NCBI RefSeq assembly: GCF_000424285.1
Contig: NZ_KE384157.1
Location: forward strand, 316,682-380,681
DNA: 64,000 bases
Direction of reading: 5' to 3'
Source: Butyrivibrio sp. MB2005
Lineage (GTDB): Bacteria; Bacillota; Clostridia; Lachnospirales; Lachnospiraceae
This document shows positions 19,202-27,275 of this stretch, piece by piece. The number at the start of each line of letters is the position of its first letter. Position 1 is the stretch's first letter. The notes under the pieces were generated by a model that saw only the letters and a list, made by a program, of their open reading frames with translations, was not told the origin of the DNA and searched no databases. Made by a program: the position numbers and the translations under genes.

Positions 19202-20647
19202 ATGAACTTCAATATGATACGTTTTCTGCTCTTTAGAGTTGTGCAGATTACAGGACTTTTAATGATATTGCCTCTGATAGTTGCATTTATTTACGGAGAA
19301 TTCTTCTGCGCAGAGGTATTTGCAATAATTATTGCCGCTTGCCTGATTTTCGGCTTTGCGGGAACTTATAAAAAGCCGACCAACCAGGCTATTTATGCCA
19401 GAGAAGGTTTTGTGGTCACAGCACTTACATGGATCACCATAAGTCTCATAGGTGCCCTGCCCTTCCAGTTTACGGGCGTTACAAAAAGCTATGTGGATGC
19501 TCTTTTTGAGACCATATCCGGTCTTACAACTACAGGGTCAACCATTCTCTCAGATGTAGAGATGTACTACAGTGTTCAGTTCTGGAGATGCTTCACACAC
19601 TGGATCGGCGGTATGGGTGTGCTGGTATTTATCCTTGCGATCATGCCCATGGCAGGCGGCTACAGTATGCACATCATGCGTGCAGAGAGCCCGGGTCCCT
19701 CCGTTGGTAAATTTGTTCCCAAGGTAAGAGAGACCGCAAAGATTCTTTATTCAATTTATTTTGGAATTACCATTCTTCAGACCGTTTGCCTTCTTTTTAC
19801 AGGAATGAATGCATACGAAGCACTGACAGCAACCTTTGCTACAGTTGGTACCGGAGGATTTGGTATTAACAATGCAGGAATTGGCGGTTTTGGCTATGCG
19901 TCACAGGTAGTTATCACCATATTTATGATAATTTGTGGTATCAACTTCAGCGTATACTACTACCTGATTACCAAAAGACCAAAGGAAGCCCTTAACAATG
20001 ATGAAGTTAAGCTCTATCTGGTGCTTATGTTTGGAGCCGCTTCACTTATTGCGTATATGATCTATAAGCAGGGGGCTACAGCAACTCCTCTTGAGTCATT
20101 CCATCATTCATTGTTTACAGTTGCTTCTGTAATGACAACAACAGGTTTTGCGACTCTTGATTTCAACACCTGGCCTCAGCTGGCAAGGACACTTCTTGCA
20201 TGTCTCATGCTTACAGGTGCCTGCGCAGGTTCAACAGGCGGTGGCTTCAAGCTCTCAAGATTCCTTATTCTGATAAGAGCCATGAAAAATGAGCTGACCT
20301 ATATCGTTCATCCAAAGTCAGTTAAAAAGGTATATATGGACGGAAATCCCGTTGATCAGTCCGTTGTTAAATCAGTATCTGCATACCTTAGCATGTACGT
20401 TGTAATCTTCATTATTTCAACGCTGCTTATCTCTATCGATGAATTCGATTATGAGACCAACTTTACCGCGGTTGCTGCTACTCTTAATAACATAGGTCCC
20501 GGTCTTTCAATGGTAGGTCCTACAGGTAACTTTGGTGCCTACTCAGACCTTTCAAAGTTCGTCCTTATGTTTGATATGCTGGCAGGAAGACTTGAGCTTC
20601 TCCCGATGCTCATCCTCTTCTCACCTAAGAACTGGACTAAGAGATAA
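19202..20647 (+). CDS. trkH: TrkH, potassium-uptake membrane subunit
   Basis: Pore subunit of the Trk system, 481 residues, with about ten hydrophobic segments. The four pore repeats carry the selectivity-type Gly regions: 'ISGLTTTGSTI', 'FATVGTGGFG', 'SVMTTTGFAT' and 'TLNNIGPGLS'. 'RCFTHWIGGMGVLVF' and 'TGACAGSTGGGFKLSR' are typical TrkH blocks. It directly follows trkA. No terminator is evident before the next promoter. Confidence 0.97.
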   Translation: MNFNMIRFLLFRVVQITGLLMILPLIVAFIYGEFFCAEVFAIIIAACLIFGFAGTYKKPTNQAIYAREGFVVTALTWITISLIGALPFQFTGVTKSYVDALFETISGLTTTGSTILSDVEMYYSVQFWRCFTHWIGGMGVLVFILAIMPMAGGYSMHIMRAESPGPSVGKFVPKVRETAKILYSIYFGITILQTVCLLFTGMNAYEALTATFATVGTGGFGINNAGIGGFGYASQVVITIFMIICGINFSVYYYLITKRPKEALNNDEVKLYLVLMFGAASLIAYMIYKQGATATPLESFHHSLFTVASVMTTTGFATLDFNTWPQLARTLLACLMLTGACAGSTGGGFKLSRFLILIRAMKNELTYIVHPKSVKKVYMDGNPVDQSVVKSVSAYLSMYVVIFIISTLLISIDEFDYETNFTAVAATLNNIGPGLSMVGPTGNFGAYSDLSKFVLMFDMLAGRLELLPMLILFSPKNWTKR

Positions 20648-20679
20648 TAAGTGCTACTGCATACGTTGAACAGGCTCAC

Positions 20680-20708
20680 TTGACAAATAAAGTTCGTTAG
20701 CATATACT
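20680..20708 (+). promoter_or_regulatory. Strong sigma-A promoter of the Cys-rich peptide gene
   Basis: TTGACA (20680-20685) and TATACT (20703-20708) are separated by exactly 17 bases. The -10 sits inside an inverted repeat GTTAG-N6-CTAAC (20698-20713), a possible second operator site of the DtxR/MntR kind. Confidence 0.8.
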
Positions 20709-20717
20709 AACTTCAAA

Positions 20718-20732
20718 TGATAACCATTCTCA
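20718..20732. promoter_or_regulatory. Fur-like box
   Basis: TGATAAC-C-ATTCTCA matches the 7-1-7 Fur consensus TGATAAT-N-ATTATCA at 12 of 14 arm positions. It starts 10 bases after the -10 element, so bound repressor would block transcription start. It fits an iron-regulated gene. Confidence 0.6.
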
Positions 20733-20750
20733 TTTGAAAGAGGTATTGAA

Positions 20751-20906
20751 ATGATAGCAAGTATAGTTATTTTATTGATCGTCGTAGCACTCATTGTGTT
20801 GGATATCAGATTTATAATAGGTAAGAAAAAGAAGGGACAATGCATTGGCTGCTCCTCAGGAACATGTAACTGCGGAAGTGCCACTTGCCCATCTAAGAAA
20901 GCCTGA
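20751..20906 (+). CDS. FeoB-associated Cys-rich membrane peptide
   Basis: A 51-residue peptide. A single N-terminal transmembrane helix (residues 2-23) is followed by a lysine cluster, then a Cys-rich tail with Cys-x2-Cys, Cys-x-Cys and a further Cys: 'QCIGCSSGTCNCGSATCP'. This is the layout of the FeoB-associated Cys-rich family, which usually sits at the end of feo operons and is thought to help ferrous iron uptake. Here no feoA or feoB is next to it; it stands alone with its own promoter, Fur-like box and terminator. RBS AGAGG is 7 bases from the ATG. Confidence 0.82.
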   Translation: MIASIVILLIVVALIVLDIRFIIGKKKKGQCIGCSSGTCNCGSATCPSKKA

Positions 20907-20912
20907 AAAATT

Positions 20913-20943
20913 AAGGGATATGGCACCATGTCATATCCCTTTT
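20913..20943. terminator. Intrinsic terminator
   Basis: AAGGGATATG (20913-20922) pairs with CATATCCCTT (20932-20941), followed by TT and a T-rich tail. The opposite strand reads TTAATTTTT after the stem, so it may also end the minus-strand gene at 20981. Confidence 0.85.
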
Positions 20944-20980
20944 CTTGTAATCTATTTGATTTTCTTCAAGAGAATCTTTT

Positions 20981-21577
20981 TTACCGGTTCTTACGAATCA
21001 CGTGAATGGACTCCATACTCTGCGCAAATGCTTCTGTAAAGTCATCATCCTCTGCTCTTGAATATACAACAGTAAATACCCTGTTCTGAGACAGAATGAT
21101 AAATGTTTCCTGATGGATCATCTGTGAACCCTCAGGAGTAAATGAAGATATTATATGATATCCGGGGAAACCGTCCTTCTGGATATCCTCAAAGTTTTCA
21201 ATGGTATATCCTATGCCATCACCATAGAGAGCTTCGTAGTTCTCTTTCATGATCTCATCATACATATCCTTAGTAAGCTCATCATAGCGTATGTCCACTT
21301 CGCTTGCTGACTCAGATTCTCCTGCTGCCTTCTGAGCATTGGTAAGAACCCTGTCTTCCGGAAGTGTTTTTACTCCATAGGTGACATTGGCAGATTCCAA
21401 GGGATAATGCTCATTCACATACATTCCGGGAACATCGGTCACCTTGAAGCTTTCAGGAATTACAACCGAGCAATACTGAGCTGCCGGAAGCTCCTTCATA
21501 TCTGCTTTTGTTTGCATAGGTACTGCGCATATCAAAAAAGCAAATATAAGCGCAAATACCATTCCCTTTTTCTTCAT
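20981..21577 (-). CDS. Secreted PsbP/DcrB-like protein, unknown function
   Basis: A 198-residue exported protein. The ATG at 21577 has AAGGAG upstream; the longer open frame lacks a site. Residues 1-24 are a signal peptide (MKKKGM head, hydrophobic core, QTKA-D cleavage region). The mature part runs 'YCSVVIPESFKVTD' to 'FILSQNRVFTVVYSR-EDDDFTEAFAQSMESIHV' style strands (read in two blocks), the pattern of PsbP/DcrB-like folds. These are common in Firmicutes lipoproteins and secreted proteins with no assigned role. Follows the membrane glycosyltransferase gene on the same strand by 65 bases. Confidence 0.6.
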   Translation of the reverse strand: MKKKGMVFALIFAFLICAVPMQTKADMKELPAAQYCSVVIPESFKVTDVPGMYVNEHYPLESANVTYGVKTLPEDRVLTNAQKAAGESESASEVDIRYDELTKDMYDEIMKENYEALYGDGIGYTIENFEDIQKDGFPGYHIISSFTPEGSQMIHQETFIILSQNRVFTVVYSRAEDDDFTEAFAQSMESIHVIRKNR

Positions 21578-21642
21578 CAAACAAATTCTCCTTAATTCTG
21601 ATCTGATACTGTTAAAACAGCTATAAACGCCTTTTAAGACCA

Positions 21643-23328
21643 TCAGTCTGCCAGTGACAGATCAAAAACATCAAACCAGTATCTCTCCATGAGATAGCTG
21701 CCCTTATTTTCATTTAATATTCCGTAGTTACTCTCCCAGTCTGCCACAATATCCTCCCTGGAATTAAAGCTTCCAAGGAAAATGACGTGCTTACCGTTCT
21801 CTATAAGCTGTCTGATTTCAGTCGCTTTCTCGATTTGAGATACACCCTTTATCATCTTCTCTATAAGAGCTTCTGGCTGTGCTCCATAGAGGTAAACCGG
21901 AATCTCTTTACCTGACTGATTAAGATAATACGAAATAAGCCCGTTTACGTGGTCAAAATTGGTGATAATCGCAAGGTCGTCCTCTGCCTTAAGCTCTGTA
22001 AAAAGCCTGCCTGTTTCGGCCATATTTACACGTTTATAGAGTTCATTCCCTCTAAAGGCCCAGAAGTCACGAATAATAACCACTGACATAACAATTGCAA
22101 ATAACGGAACAGCCAAGGTTAAGATGCCGCCAAATGCATTCTTTTTATCGCCATCTGCTTTTGCAGCGCTGTTTTCATCAATAGCAGACTTATCATCTTT
22201 TCCTGTAGCCACGGATTTCTTGTCAGAAAACAGCACCATTATGATACCATACCAGAAAGCTCCCATACCGGGCATCATATATCTGTACACAAATACGGGC
22301 CTGATAAGGATAGATGCCACAAAACCCGCAATGACAATTCCTGTTATAGGAGCAAACAAGAACCACATGTACACATTCTTACGTCCAAGGAAAACCGCAA
22401 GCAGGATCATTACCAGCAACAATCCCACAAAGACATATCCCACCATCACATTGGTAAACGACGACAAAAGAAGATACTTGGCAATACCGCCAAGGCTTCT
22501 CCAGGTAAGGGGCAGTATCCAATAATTCTCTGATACAGTACCTGCCTGTGAGAAAACCACGCTTATCCACGGAAGATAACATATAAAGGTGAGGTTCATT
22601 ATGATAAATACTATCCCCAGCTGCCATACATTTTTGCGTATTGAATAAACCACCAAAAAGGCATAGACAGACGCTACTGCAATTGCTGCATAGTACTGGG
22701 TATAGCACGCCAAAAGGCCGTAAATAAACACAGGAAAAGCCTTTTTAATATCAAGTCCTCTCACCATCCTGCCATTTACATCGCCTGTAATGAAGGGCTT
22801 CGTGTGAATGCACATAGCCGTTACAAACAGAATAAGCCAGCTGTACATACGTATCTCAACGGTATATTCCGCCAGATTCGGCATAGCTATCATAGCTGCA
22901 CTAAACAGTCCTCCTGCCAGCAAACCATGCCTTTTCCTTATACAGGTAATACCATAGATAAAAAGTATCACATAGGGCACTACACAGGATAATTTCGCAC
23001 TTAAAACCTGTAAATACATCGTGCCAAACTCGCTGCCAAGGCCACCTGTAAAGCCCACAGCCCGGGCTATACGGCTTCCAATCTCAATGGCGTAATGCAC
23101 GATAATATAATACAGCGGCGGGTGTACATCCGCCGCTGTTAAATTAACCATCTCTGGTACAGGTCTTATGGCAAACTCTATGCTGAAAAGCTCGTCATAC
23201 CATATATCGGGACTAAAGCACAGATAAACCGAAAAAGCTATCATCGCTGCAGAAATAATGTACAGCAGAATGCCTATGGTTTTCTGCACCGAATCCCATA
23301 TATTTTTTGAATCGGTACTGTTATCCAT
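21643..23328 (-). CDS. GT-C-fold membrane glycosyltransferase (GT39/ArnT-like)
   Basis: A 561-residue polytopic protein with about ten to twelve transmembrane helices and a C-terminal extracytoplasmic domain (from about residue 430). The GT-C signature 'DIWYDELFS' lies after the first helix, with the acidic pair in the first external loop, and 'DVHPPLYYIIVH' follows. Such enzymes use polyprenyl-phosphate sugars outside the membrane. The ATG at 23328 is preferred, with GGATGAGG upstream. An in-frame GTG ten codons earlier lies inside a repeat copy. The acceptor is unknown. Confidence 0.8.
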   Translation of the reverse strand: MDNSTDSKNIWDSVQKTIGILLYIISAAMIAFSVYLCFSPDIWYDELFSIEFAIRPVPEMVNLTAADVHPPLYYIIVHYAIEIGSRIARAVGFTGGLGSEFGTMYLQVLSAKLSCVVPYVILFIYGITCIRKRHGLLAGGLFSAAMIAMPNLAEYTVEIRMYSWLILFVTAMCIHTKPFITGDVNGRMVRGLDIKKAFPVFIYGLLACYTQYYAAIAVASVYAFLVVYSIRKNVWQLGIVFIIMNLTFICYLPWISVVFSQAGTVSENYWILPLTWRSLGGIAKYLLLSSFTNVMVGYVFVGLLLVMILLAVFLGRKNVYMWFLFAPITGIVIAGFVASILIRPVFVYRYMMPGMGAFWYGIIMVLFSDKKSVATGKDDKSAIDENSAAKADGDKKNAFGGILTLAVPLFAIVMSVVIIRDFWAFRGNELYKRVNMAETGRLFTELKAEDDLAIITNFDHVNGLISYYLNQSGKEIPVYLYGAQPEALIEKMIKGVSQIEKATEIRQLIENGKHVIFLGSFNSREDIVADWESNYGILNENKGSYLMERYWFDVFDLSLAD

Positions 23329-23333
23329 TAAAA

Positions 23334-23408
23334 CCTCATCCGTCAGCTGCGCTGACACCTTCTCTTCTTTTGAGGAGAAGGCTTTTATTTTCCTCCCCAG
23401 GGGAAGGC
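23334..23408. repeat. Palindromic repeat family 1, partial copy between thrS and the glycosyltransferase
   Basis: CCTCATCCG, a TCAGCTGCGCTGA hairpin, CACCTTCTC, a second hairpin arm GAGAAGGC, then CCTCCCCAGGGGAAGGC. The same order CCTCATCCG - hairpin - CACCTTC - C-run/G-run - GAAGG forms the ends of the element at 25336-25627. This copy fills almost the whole gap between thrS and the glycosyltransferase gene and provides the latter's likely ribosome binding site. Confidence 0.75.
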
Positions 23409-23411
23409 TAT

Positions 23412-25289
23412 TTACTCAATGCTGTCAATCAGCTCAAGTGTATGCTCAGCGTTCATCTTCTTGCACATCTCTACGAACTTCTCAAGAGGTACATTCTGAA
23501 TCTGCTTGTTGGAGCCGCGAACATTGATAGAAACTGTATTCTCAGCAGCTTCCTTATCACCGAGAACGATGATGTACGGATCCTTGTAGTTCTTGAACTT
23601 CTTGATCTTCTCCTTCATGTTGTTGTCGGAGTAGTCAGCCTCAACATCGATGCCGTTCTCAAAGAGAAGGTCTGCTACCTTCTTAGCATACTCATTGTGC
23701 TCGACACGGATCGGAACAACGCCAACCTGGTAAGGGCTGAGCCAGAAGGGGAACGCACCCTTGAAGTTCTCGATGATGATACCAATGAATCTCTCAAGTG
23801 AACCGTAGATGGCTCTGTGGATAACTACAGGCATCTCAAGGCTTCCGTCCTGAGCCTGGTATGTAAGTCCAAAGTTGTGAGGAAGCTGATAGTCAAGCTG
23901 TACTGTACCGCACTGCCACTCTCTTCCAAGAGCGTCCTTAATCTGAAGGTCGATCTTAGGACCATAGAAAGCTCCATCGCCTTCGTTGATCTCATAGCCA
24001 CCTTCGCCATAGGTCTTATCAAGAATGTTCTTAATAGCAGTCTCTGCTCTGTTCCAAACCTCGATATCACCCATGAAATCATCGGGACGTGTTGAGAACT
24101 CAGCTCTGTATGTAACGCCGAATGTCTTGTAGATCTCGTCTGCGATTGCGATGATATCTGCGATCTCATCCTGGATCTGTGATTCCATTACGAATGTATG
24201 GTCATCATCCTGTCTGAACTCCTGAACACGGAAAAGACCGTTCATCTGTCCTGACTTCTCTTTTCTATGAAGAACATCATACTCGCTGTAGCGGATAGGA
24301 AGTTCCTTGTAAGAATGAACTGTTCTCTTGTATGTCATCATGGCATTAGGGCAGTTCATAGGCTTAGCGCCCATTGTATCGATAGCCTCTCTGTTATAAA
24401 TTACAGAACCTCTCTCGATCTTAACAGGTGCCTTAGGTGCATCCTCATCCATGCTCTCAGCTACATCAGGGATAACAGTATCTGCCTGAACGTTACCTGC
24501 GATTCCGGGTACGATGAACATGTTGTTGATGTAGTGAGCCCAGTGACCACTGATAAGCCAAAGCTTCTTGTTGTCGATAAGAGGAGCTGCGATCTCTGTG
24601 TAACCATGTCTCTCCTGAATATCTCTTGAGAACTTAAGGAGCTTCTGGTACATTCTCCATCCTCTGGGAAGCCAGTAAGGCATTCCGGGAGCTGTCTCAT
24701 CAAACATGAAAAGATCAAGCTGAGCACCGATCTTCTTGTGATCACGCTCAAGAGCTTCCTGGATCATCTTAAGGTGAGCCTTAAGCTCATCCTTGGAAGG
24801 GAATGCATAGAGATAAATTCTTGTCATGGAATCTCTCTTCTCATCACCTCTCCAGTAAGCACCTGAAACGGCTTTAATCTTATAGGAAACATTCATAAGC
24901 TCCTGAGAGTTTTCAACGTGAGGTCCTCTGCAAAGATCGATGAAGTCATCACCTGTGTTGTATGTGGTGATTGTCTCTCCCTCAGGAAGATCCTCGATGA
25001 GCTCCTTCTTGAACTTCTGGTCAGCGAAAATTTCTAAAGCTTCTGCCTTAGATACTTCCTTCCTGGTCCAGTCCTCTCTTCTCTTGATAATCTCACGCAT
25101 CTTATCCTCGATGGTCTTGAAATCATCCTCAGTTACAGCCCCCGGCAAAACAAAATCGTAGTAGCAACCGTCTGCCACCTGCGGACCAATTGCATACTGG
25201 GTTTCCTTACCGTAAATCTCGATTACGGCTTTTGCCAGGATGTGTGCCAGTGAATGTCTGTACACTTCTTTAAATTCTTCTTTTGTCAT
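23412..25289 (-). CDS. thrS: Threonyl-tRNA synthetase lacking the TGS domain
   Basis: Charges tRNA-Thr with threonine, 625 residues. The N-terminal TGS domain found in most bacterial ThrRS is missing; the protein begins almost at once with the editing domain motif 'HSLAHILAKAV' and its partner 'CRGPHVENSQEL'. The class II core follows: 'KPMNCPNAMM' with the zinc Cys (the usual CPGH is CPNA), 'RVQEFRQDDDHTF' as motif 2, and 'GSLERFIGIIIENF' as motif 3. A C-terminal anticodon-binding domain completes it. A segment between 'INNMFIVPG' and 'MGAKPMNC' is about 40 residues longer than I expect. RBS AAGGAGAG. No T-box leader is seen; instead the upstream gap holds a repeat element. Confidence 0.95.
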   Translation of the reverse strand: MTKEEFKEVYRHSLAHILAKAVIEIYGKETQYAIGPQVADGCYYDFVLPGAVTEDDFKTIEDKMREIIKRREDWTRKEVSKAEALEIFADQKFKKELIEDLPEGETITTYNTGDDFIDLCRGPHVENSQELMNVSYKIKAVSGAYWRGDEKRDSMTRIYLYAFPSKDELKAHLKMIQEALERDHKKIGAQLDLFMFDETAPGMPYWLPRGWRMYQKLLKFSRDIQERHGYTEIAAPLIDNKKLWLISGHWAHYINNMFIVPGIAGNVQADTVIPDVAESMDEDAPKAPVKIERGSVIYNREAIDTMGAKPMNCPNAMMTYKRTVHSYKELPIRYSEYDVLHRKEKSGQMNGLFRVQEFRQDDDHTFVMESQIQDEIADIIAIADEIYKTFGVTYRAEFSTRPDDFMGDIEVWNRAETAIKNILDKTYGEGGYEINEGDGAFYGPKIDLQIKDALGREWQCGTVQLDYQLPHNFGLTYQAQDGSLEMPVVIHRAIYGSLERFIGIIIENFKGAFPFWLSPYQVGVVPIRVEHNEYAKKVADLLFENGIDVEADYSDNNMKEKIKKFKNYKDPYIIVLGDKEAAENTVSINVRGSNKQIQNVPLEKFVEMCKKMNAEHTLELIDSIE

Positions 25290-25335
25290 AGTACTCTCCT
25301 TCTCCGTACCTACCGGGTACAGTTAATATTTTTAA

Positions 25336-25627
25336 CCCTCATCCGCCCTTCGGGCACCTTCCCCCAAAGGGGGAAGGACAAAAAATGAAATAGGATTTCG
25401 CTTGCGAAATCCTCGCGCGCGAGCGTCGCATGATGTCCGGGGGACATCAGCTCTGCGACGACCGAAGTGGAACGAAGACATTGCGAAGCAATAAACTTCA
25501 ATTCCGCGAGCTGCGCATCCACACGGAGTGTTTTTTATCTTATAGGAAATCCGTAGGAATTTCCTATAAGATAAAAAACGCCTTCCCCCTCTGGGGGAAG
25601 GTGTCCGCATCAGCGGACGGATGAGGG
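25336..25627. repeat. MITE-like palindromic element (family 1 ends, family 2 interior)
   Basis: A 292-bp non-coding element with inverted ends: CCCTCATCCG at 25336-25345 and CGGATGAGGG at 25618-25627. Inward on both sides come a small hairpin, CACCTTCCCCC and GGGGGAAGG, so the inverted similarity covers about 45 bases. The interior is a chain of hairpins: TTTCGCTTGCGAAA (25396-25409), GATGTCC/GGACATC nested in GTCGCA/TGCGAC, and a 20-bp perfect stem (TTTTTTATCTTATAGGAAAT and its complement, about 25530-25580). It fills the gap between the SEC-C gene and thrS. No transposase is encoded. Confidence 0.75.
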
Positions 25628-25636
25628 TAATCTCAC

Positions 25637-26146
25637 TTAGAACTTACCCTTACCGTGGCACTTCTTGTACTTCTTACCACTTCCACAAGGGCAGGGATCG
25701 TTAGGATAAATCTTGTTCTCCTTACGAACTGTCTGTGAAGCCTTCTGCTCCTTATAAAGTTCTTTCTGTCTCTCTTCGGTGAAAATATCATTCCACTCTT
25801 CAAGACCATAAAGCCAGTCAGCACCTGCTGCTACCATGTTCTTGTACAGAAGCTCATTATCAAAATCAAGAGAAACCTCTGTATCCTCATCCATCTCTTC
25901 GATGGGGTTCTGCTCCTTAAGTGAATCATTGATTCCATCAAGGAAACCAGTCATAGTCATGATATCGATGCTATATTTCTCAGCAAGCTCCTTAACTGTA
26001 CCCTTAACTACTTCATCAGGGTTCTTAAGAAGGGTTGCGTATATATCCTTTTCCTTCTGAAAATAATCTGTCCAAAGTTTCTGCAGCTGGGCCTTATCTG
26101 CTTTCTCAGAATAAGCCATATCACGCCACTGTTGTAATAATGCCAT
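25637..26146 (-). CDS. SEC-C metal-binding domain protein
   Basis: A 169-residue soluble protein. The last 23 residues are a SEC-C zinc-binding motif, '[18 protein letters not shown]', with CxCx8CH ligands, as at the C-terminus of SecA. The N-terminal part is helical and acidic, with '[22 protein letters not shown]' type helices, and belongs to the small stand-alone SEC-C proteins of Firmicutes (function unassigned). RBS GTGAGG upstream of the ATG. The gene ends 9 bases from the MITE-like element. Confidence 0.85.
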   Translation of the reverse strand: MALLQQWRDMAYSEKADKAQLQKLWTDYFQKEKDIYATLLKNPDEVVKGTVKELAEKYSIDIMTMTGFLDGINDSLKEQNPIEEMDEDTEVSLDFDNELLYKNMVAAGADWLYGLEEWNDIFTEERQKELYKEQKASQTVRKENKIYPNDPCPCGSGKKYKKCHGKGKF

Positions 26147-26261
26147 AATGGTACCTCACTTCCAAATTTAAATCTAAAAAAATATGATTATATTTTCGTC
26201 ATAATCCTATATATTATAAGTTTTTTTTAATACAAAGTAAATATTTATAATGTTATGCCCT

Positions 26262-26381
26262 AAAATAGAATTTCGCTTGCGAAATTCCGGCGCCGAGCGC
26301 GGTTGCGAAAGCAACATTTTCCTTTCGCGCGAGTGCGATCTGTTTTTTGATGTTATTGGCGTAGCCTATAACATCAAAAAA
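26262..26381. repeat. Palindromic repeat family 2, intergenic copy
   Basis: AAAATAGAATTTCGCTTGCG (start at 26262) opens a copy with the same layout as the interior of the element at 25336-25627: AATAG-TTTCGCTTGCGAAA (26271-26284), GC-rich GCGAGCG-like hairpins including GTTGCGAAAGCAAC, then a distal stem. That stem is TTTTTTGATGTTAT-GG / CC-TATAACATCAAAAAA. Its sequence differs from the other copy, yet both arms changed together, so base pairing is kept. Confidence 0.65.
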
Positions 26382-26403
26382 CCCATCCATGAGGATGGGT
26401 TTT
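26381..26403 (-). terminator. Intrinsic terminator downstream of csp
   Basis: ACCCATCC-ATGA-GGATGGGT is a perfect 8-bp stem. On the minus strand a run of T follows, contributed by the end of the family 2 repeat. It lies 85 bases downstream of the cold-shock gene stop. Confidence 0.7.
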
Positions 26404-26487
26404 GATTTAATCATTAGTACACTTGCTGATTCTATATATATTAAGAATAAGGCACATTGTATTCTTGATTAAAATGTGGGCCGTAAA

Positions 26488-26688
26488 TTAAAGCTTGTTT
26501 ACGTTAACGGCCTGAGGTCCTTTTTCACCCTGGATTACGTCGTAATCAACTGCAGCGCCCTCGTCAAGAGACTTGAAACCCTCCATGTTGAGTCCTGAAT
26601 AATGTACGAATACATCATTGCCTGCCTCATCAGAAATGAAGCCGTAACCCTTCTGGTTGTTGAACCACTTAACTGTACCCTTGTTCAT
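26488..26688 (-). CDS. csp: Cold-shock protein (CspA/CspB family)
   Basis: A 66-residue single OB-fold RNA/DNA chaperone. RNP1 'KGYGFISDE' and RNP2 'DVFVHYSGL' are both present, after the usual 'GTVKWFNNQ' start; it ends '[10 protein letters not shown]'. RBS GGAGG 7 bases upstream. The leader is long and AT-rich with an ATGTTGT/ACAACAT inverted repeat (about 26755-26775), typical of cold-shock mRNAs. The 280-base gap to the YerC gene holds both leaders and no further gene. Confidence 0.97.
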   Translation of the reverse strand: MNKGTVKWFNNQKGYGFISDEAGNDVFVHYSGLNMEGFKSLDEGAAVDYDVIQGEKGPQAVNVNKL

Positions 26689-26895
26689 ATCTTACCTCCA
26701 CAAAAATAAAAAAATAGTTCTGTCCGCCATCAGCTATACTGATTGACGATATGTTGTATTAAAACAACATAATTAGGATATCACAGTGCCTTTTAAAAGT
26801 AAAGGAATTATTGAAATATTCACGAAAAAAATCACAATTTGTCAGACGTCTCTATACATCCCTTTACTTTAAGAATTTACTGTGTTAAAATATTC

Positions 26896-26950
26896 TAGCA
26901 GTAAAGTAAATTGACGATATAACATAAATTTTTATCTCTTTGTACTGCTA
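26896..26950. promoter_or_regulatory. Spaced inverted repeat in front of the YerC gene
   Basis: TAGCAGTA (26896-26903) and TACTGCTA (26943-26950) are perfect inverted copies 39 bases apart. A TTGACG (26911-26916) lies between them. The right copy is 19 bases from the start codon. Either the paired sites are operators for a looping repressor, possibly YerC itself as a TrpR-like autoregulator, or they close a leader hairpin. Confidence 0.4.
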
Positions 26951-26969
26951 AAATGTATGGAGGCCAATA

Positions 26970-27257
26970 ATGAATAAGAAAATTCACACCGAGGCTGTAG
27001 ATCATCTTTTTGATGCTATTTTGTCCCTCGAGAGTAAGGATGAATGCTATAGCTTCTTTGAGGATCTTTGCACAGTTAACGAGCTCATGTCTCTTTCACA
27101 GAGATTCGAGGTTGCAGCGATGCTCAGAAAGCATAAGACATATCTTGAAATTGCTGAGAAGACCGGTGCTTCTACCGCCACTATCAGCAGAGTTAACCGT
27201 TCACTGAATTACGGCGATGACGGTTACGCGCTTGTATTCAAAAAGCTCCAGGATTGA
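26970..27257 (+). CDS. TrpR-like YerC/YecD family regulator
   Basis: A 95-residue all-helical DNA-binding protein of the TrpR-related YerC/YecD family. The helix-turn-helix is 'TYLEIAEKTGASTATISRVNRSL'-like, read as 'YLEIAEKTGASTATISRV' around residues 57-74. The N-terminal dimerisation helices include 'CTVNELMSLSQRFEVA'. Ligand and targets are not established. RBS GGAGG 8 bases from the ATG. The stop codon lies inside the loop of the terminator. Confidence 0.9.
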   Translation: MNKKIHTEAVDHLFDAILSLESKDECYSFFEDLCTVNELMSLSQRFEVAAMLRKHKTYLEIAEKTGASTATISRVNRSLNYGDDGYALVFKKLQD

Positions 27258-27271
27258 CCTGGAGCTTTTTT
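27241..27271 (+). terminator. Intrinsic terminator overlapping the YerC stop
   Basis: AAAAGCTCCAGG (27241-27252), loop ATTGA, CCTGGAGC (27258-27265), then TTTTTT. The gene's TGA is part of the loop. Confidence 0.93.
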
Positions 27272-27275
27272 ATTT

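Noticed and set aside
23328..23358. GTG start for the glycosyltransferase at 23358
   Set aside because: It lies within a repeat copy; the ATG at 23328 has a better-placed ribosome site.
25290..25636. T-box leader upstream of thrS
   Set aside because: The hallmark T-box sequence and specifier hairpin are not visible; the region is a repeat element with inverted ends.
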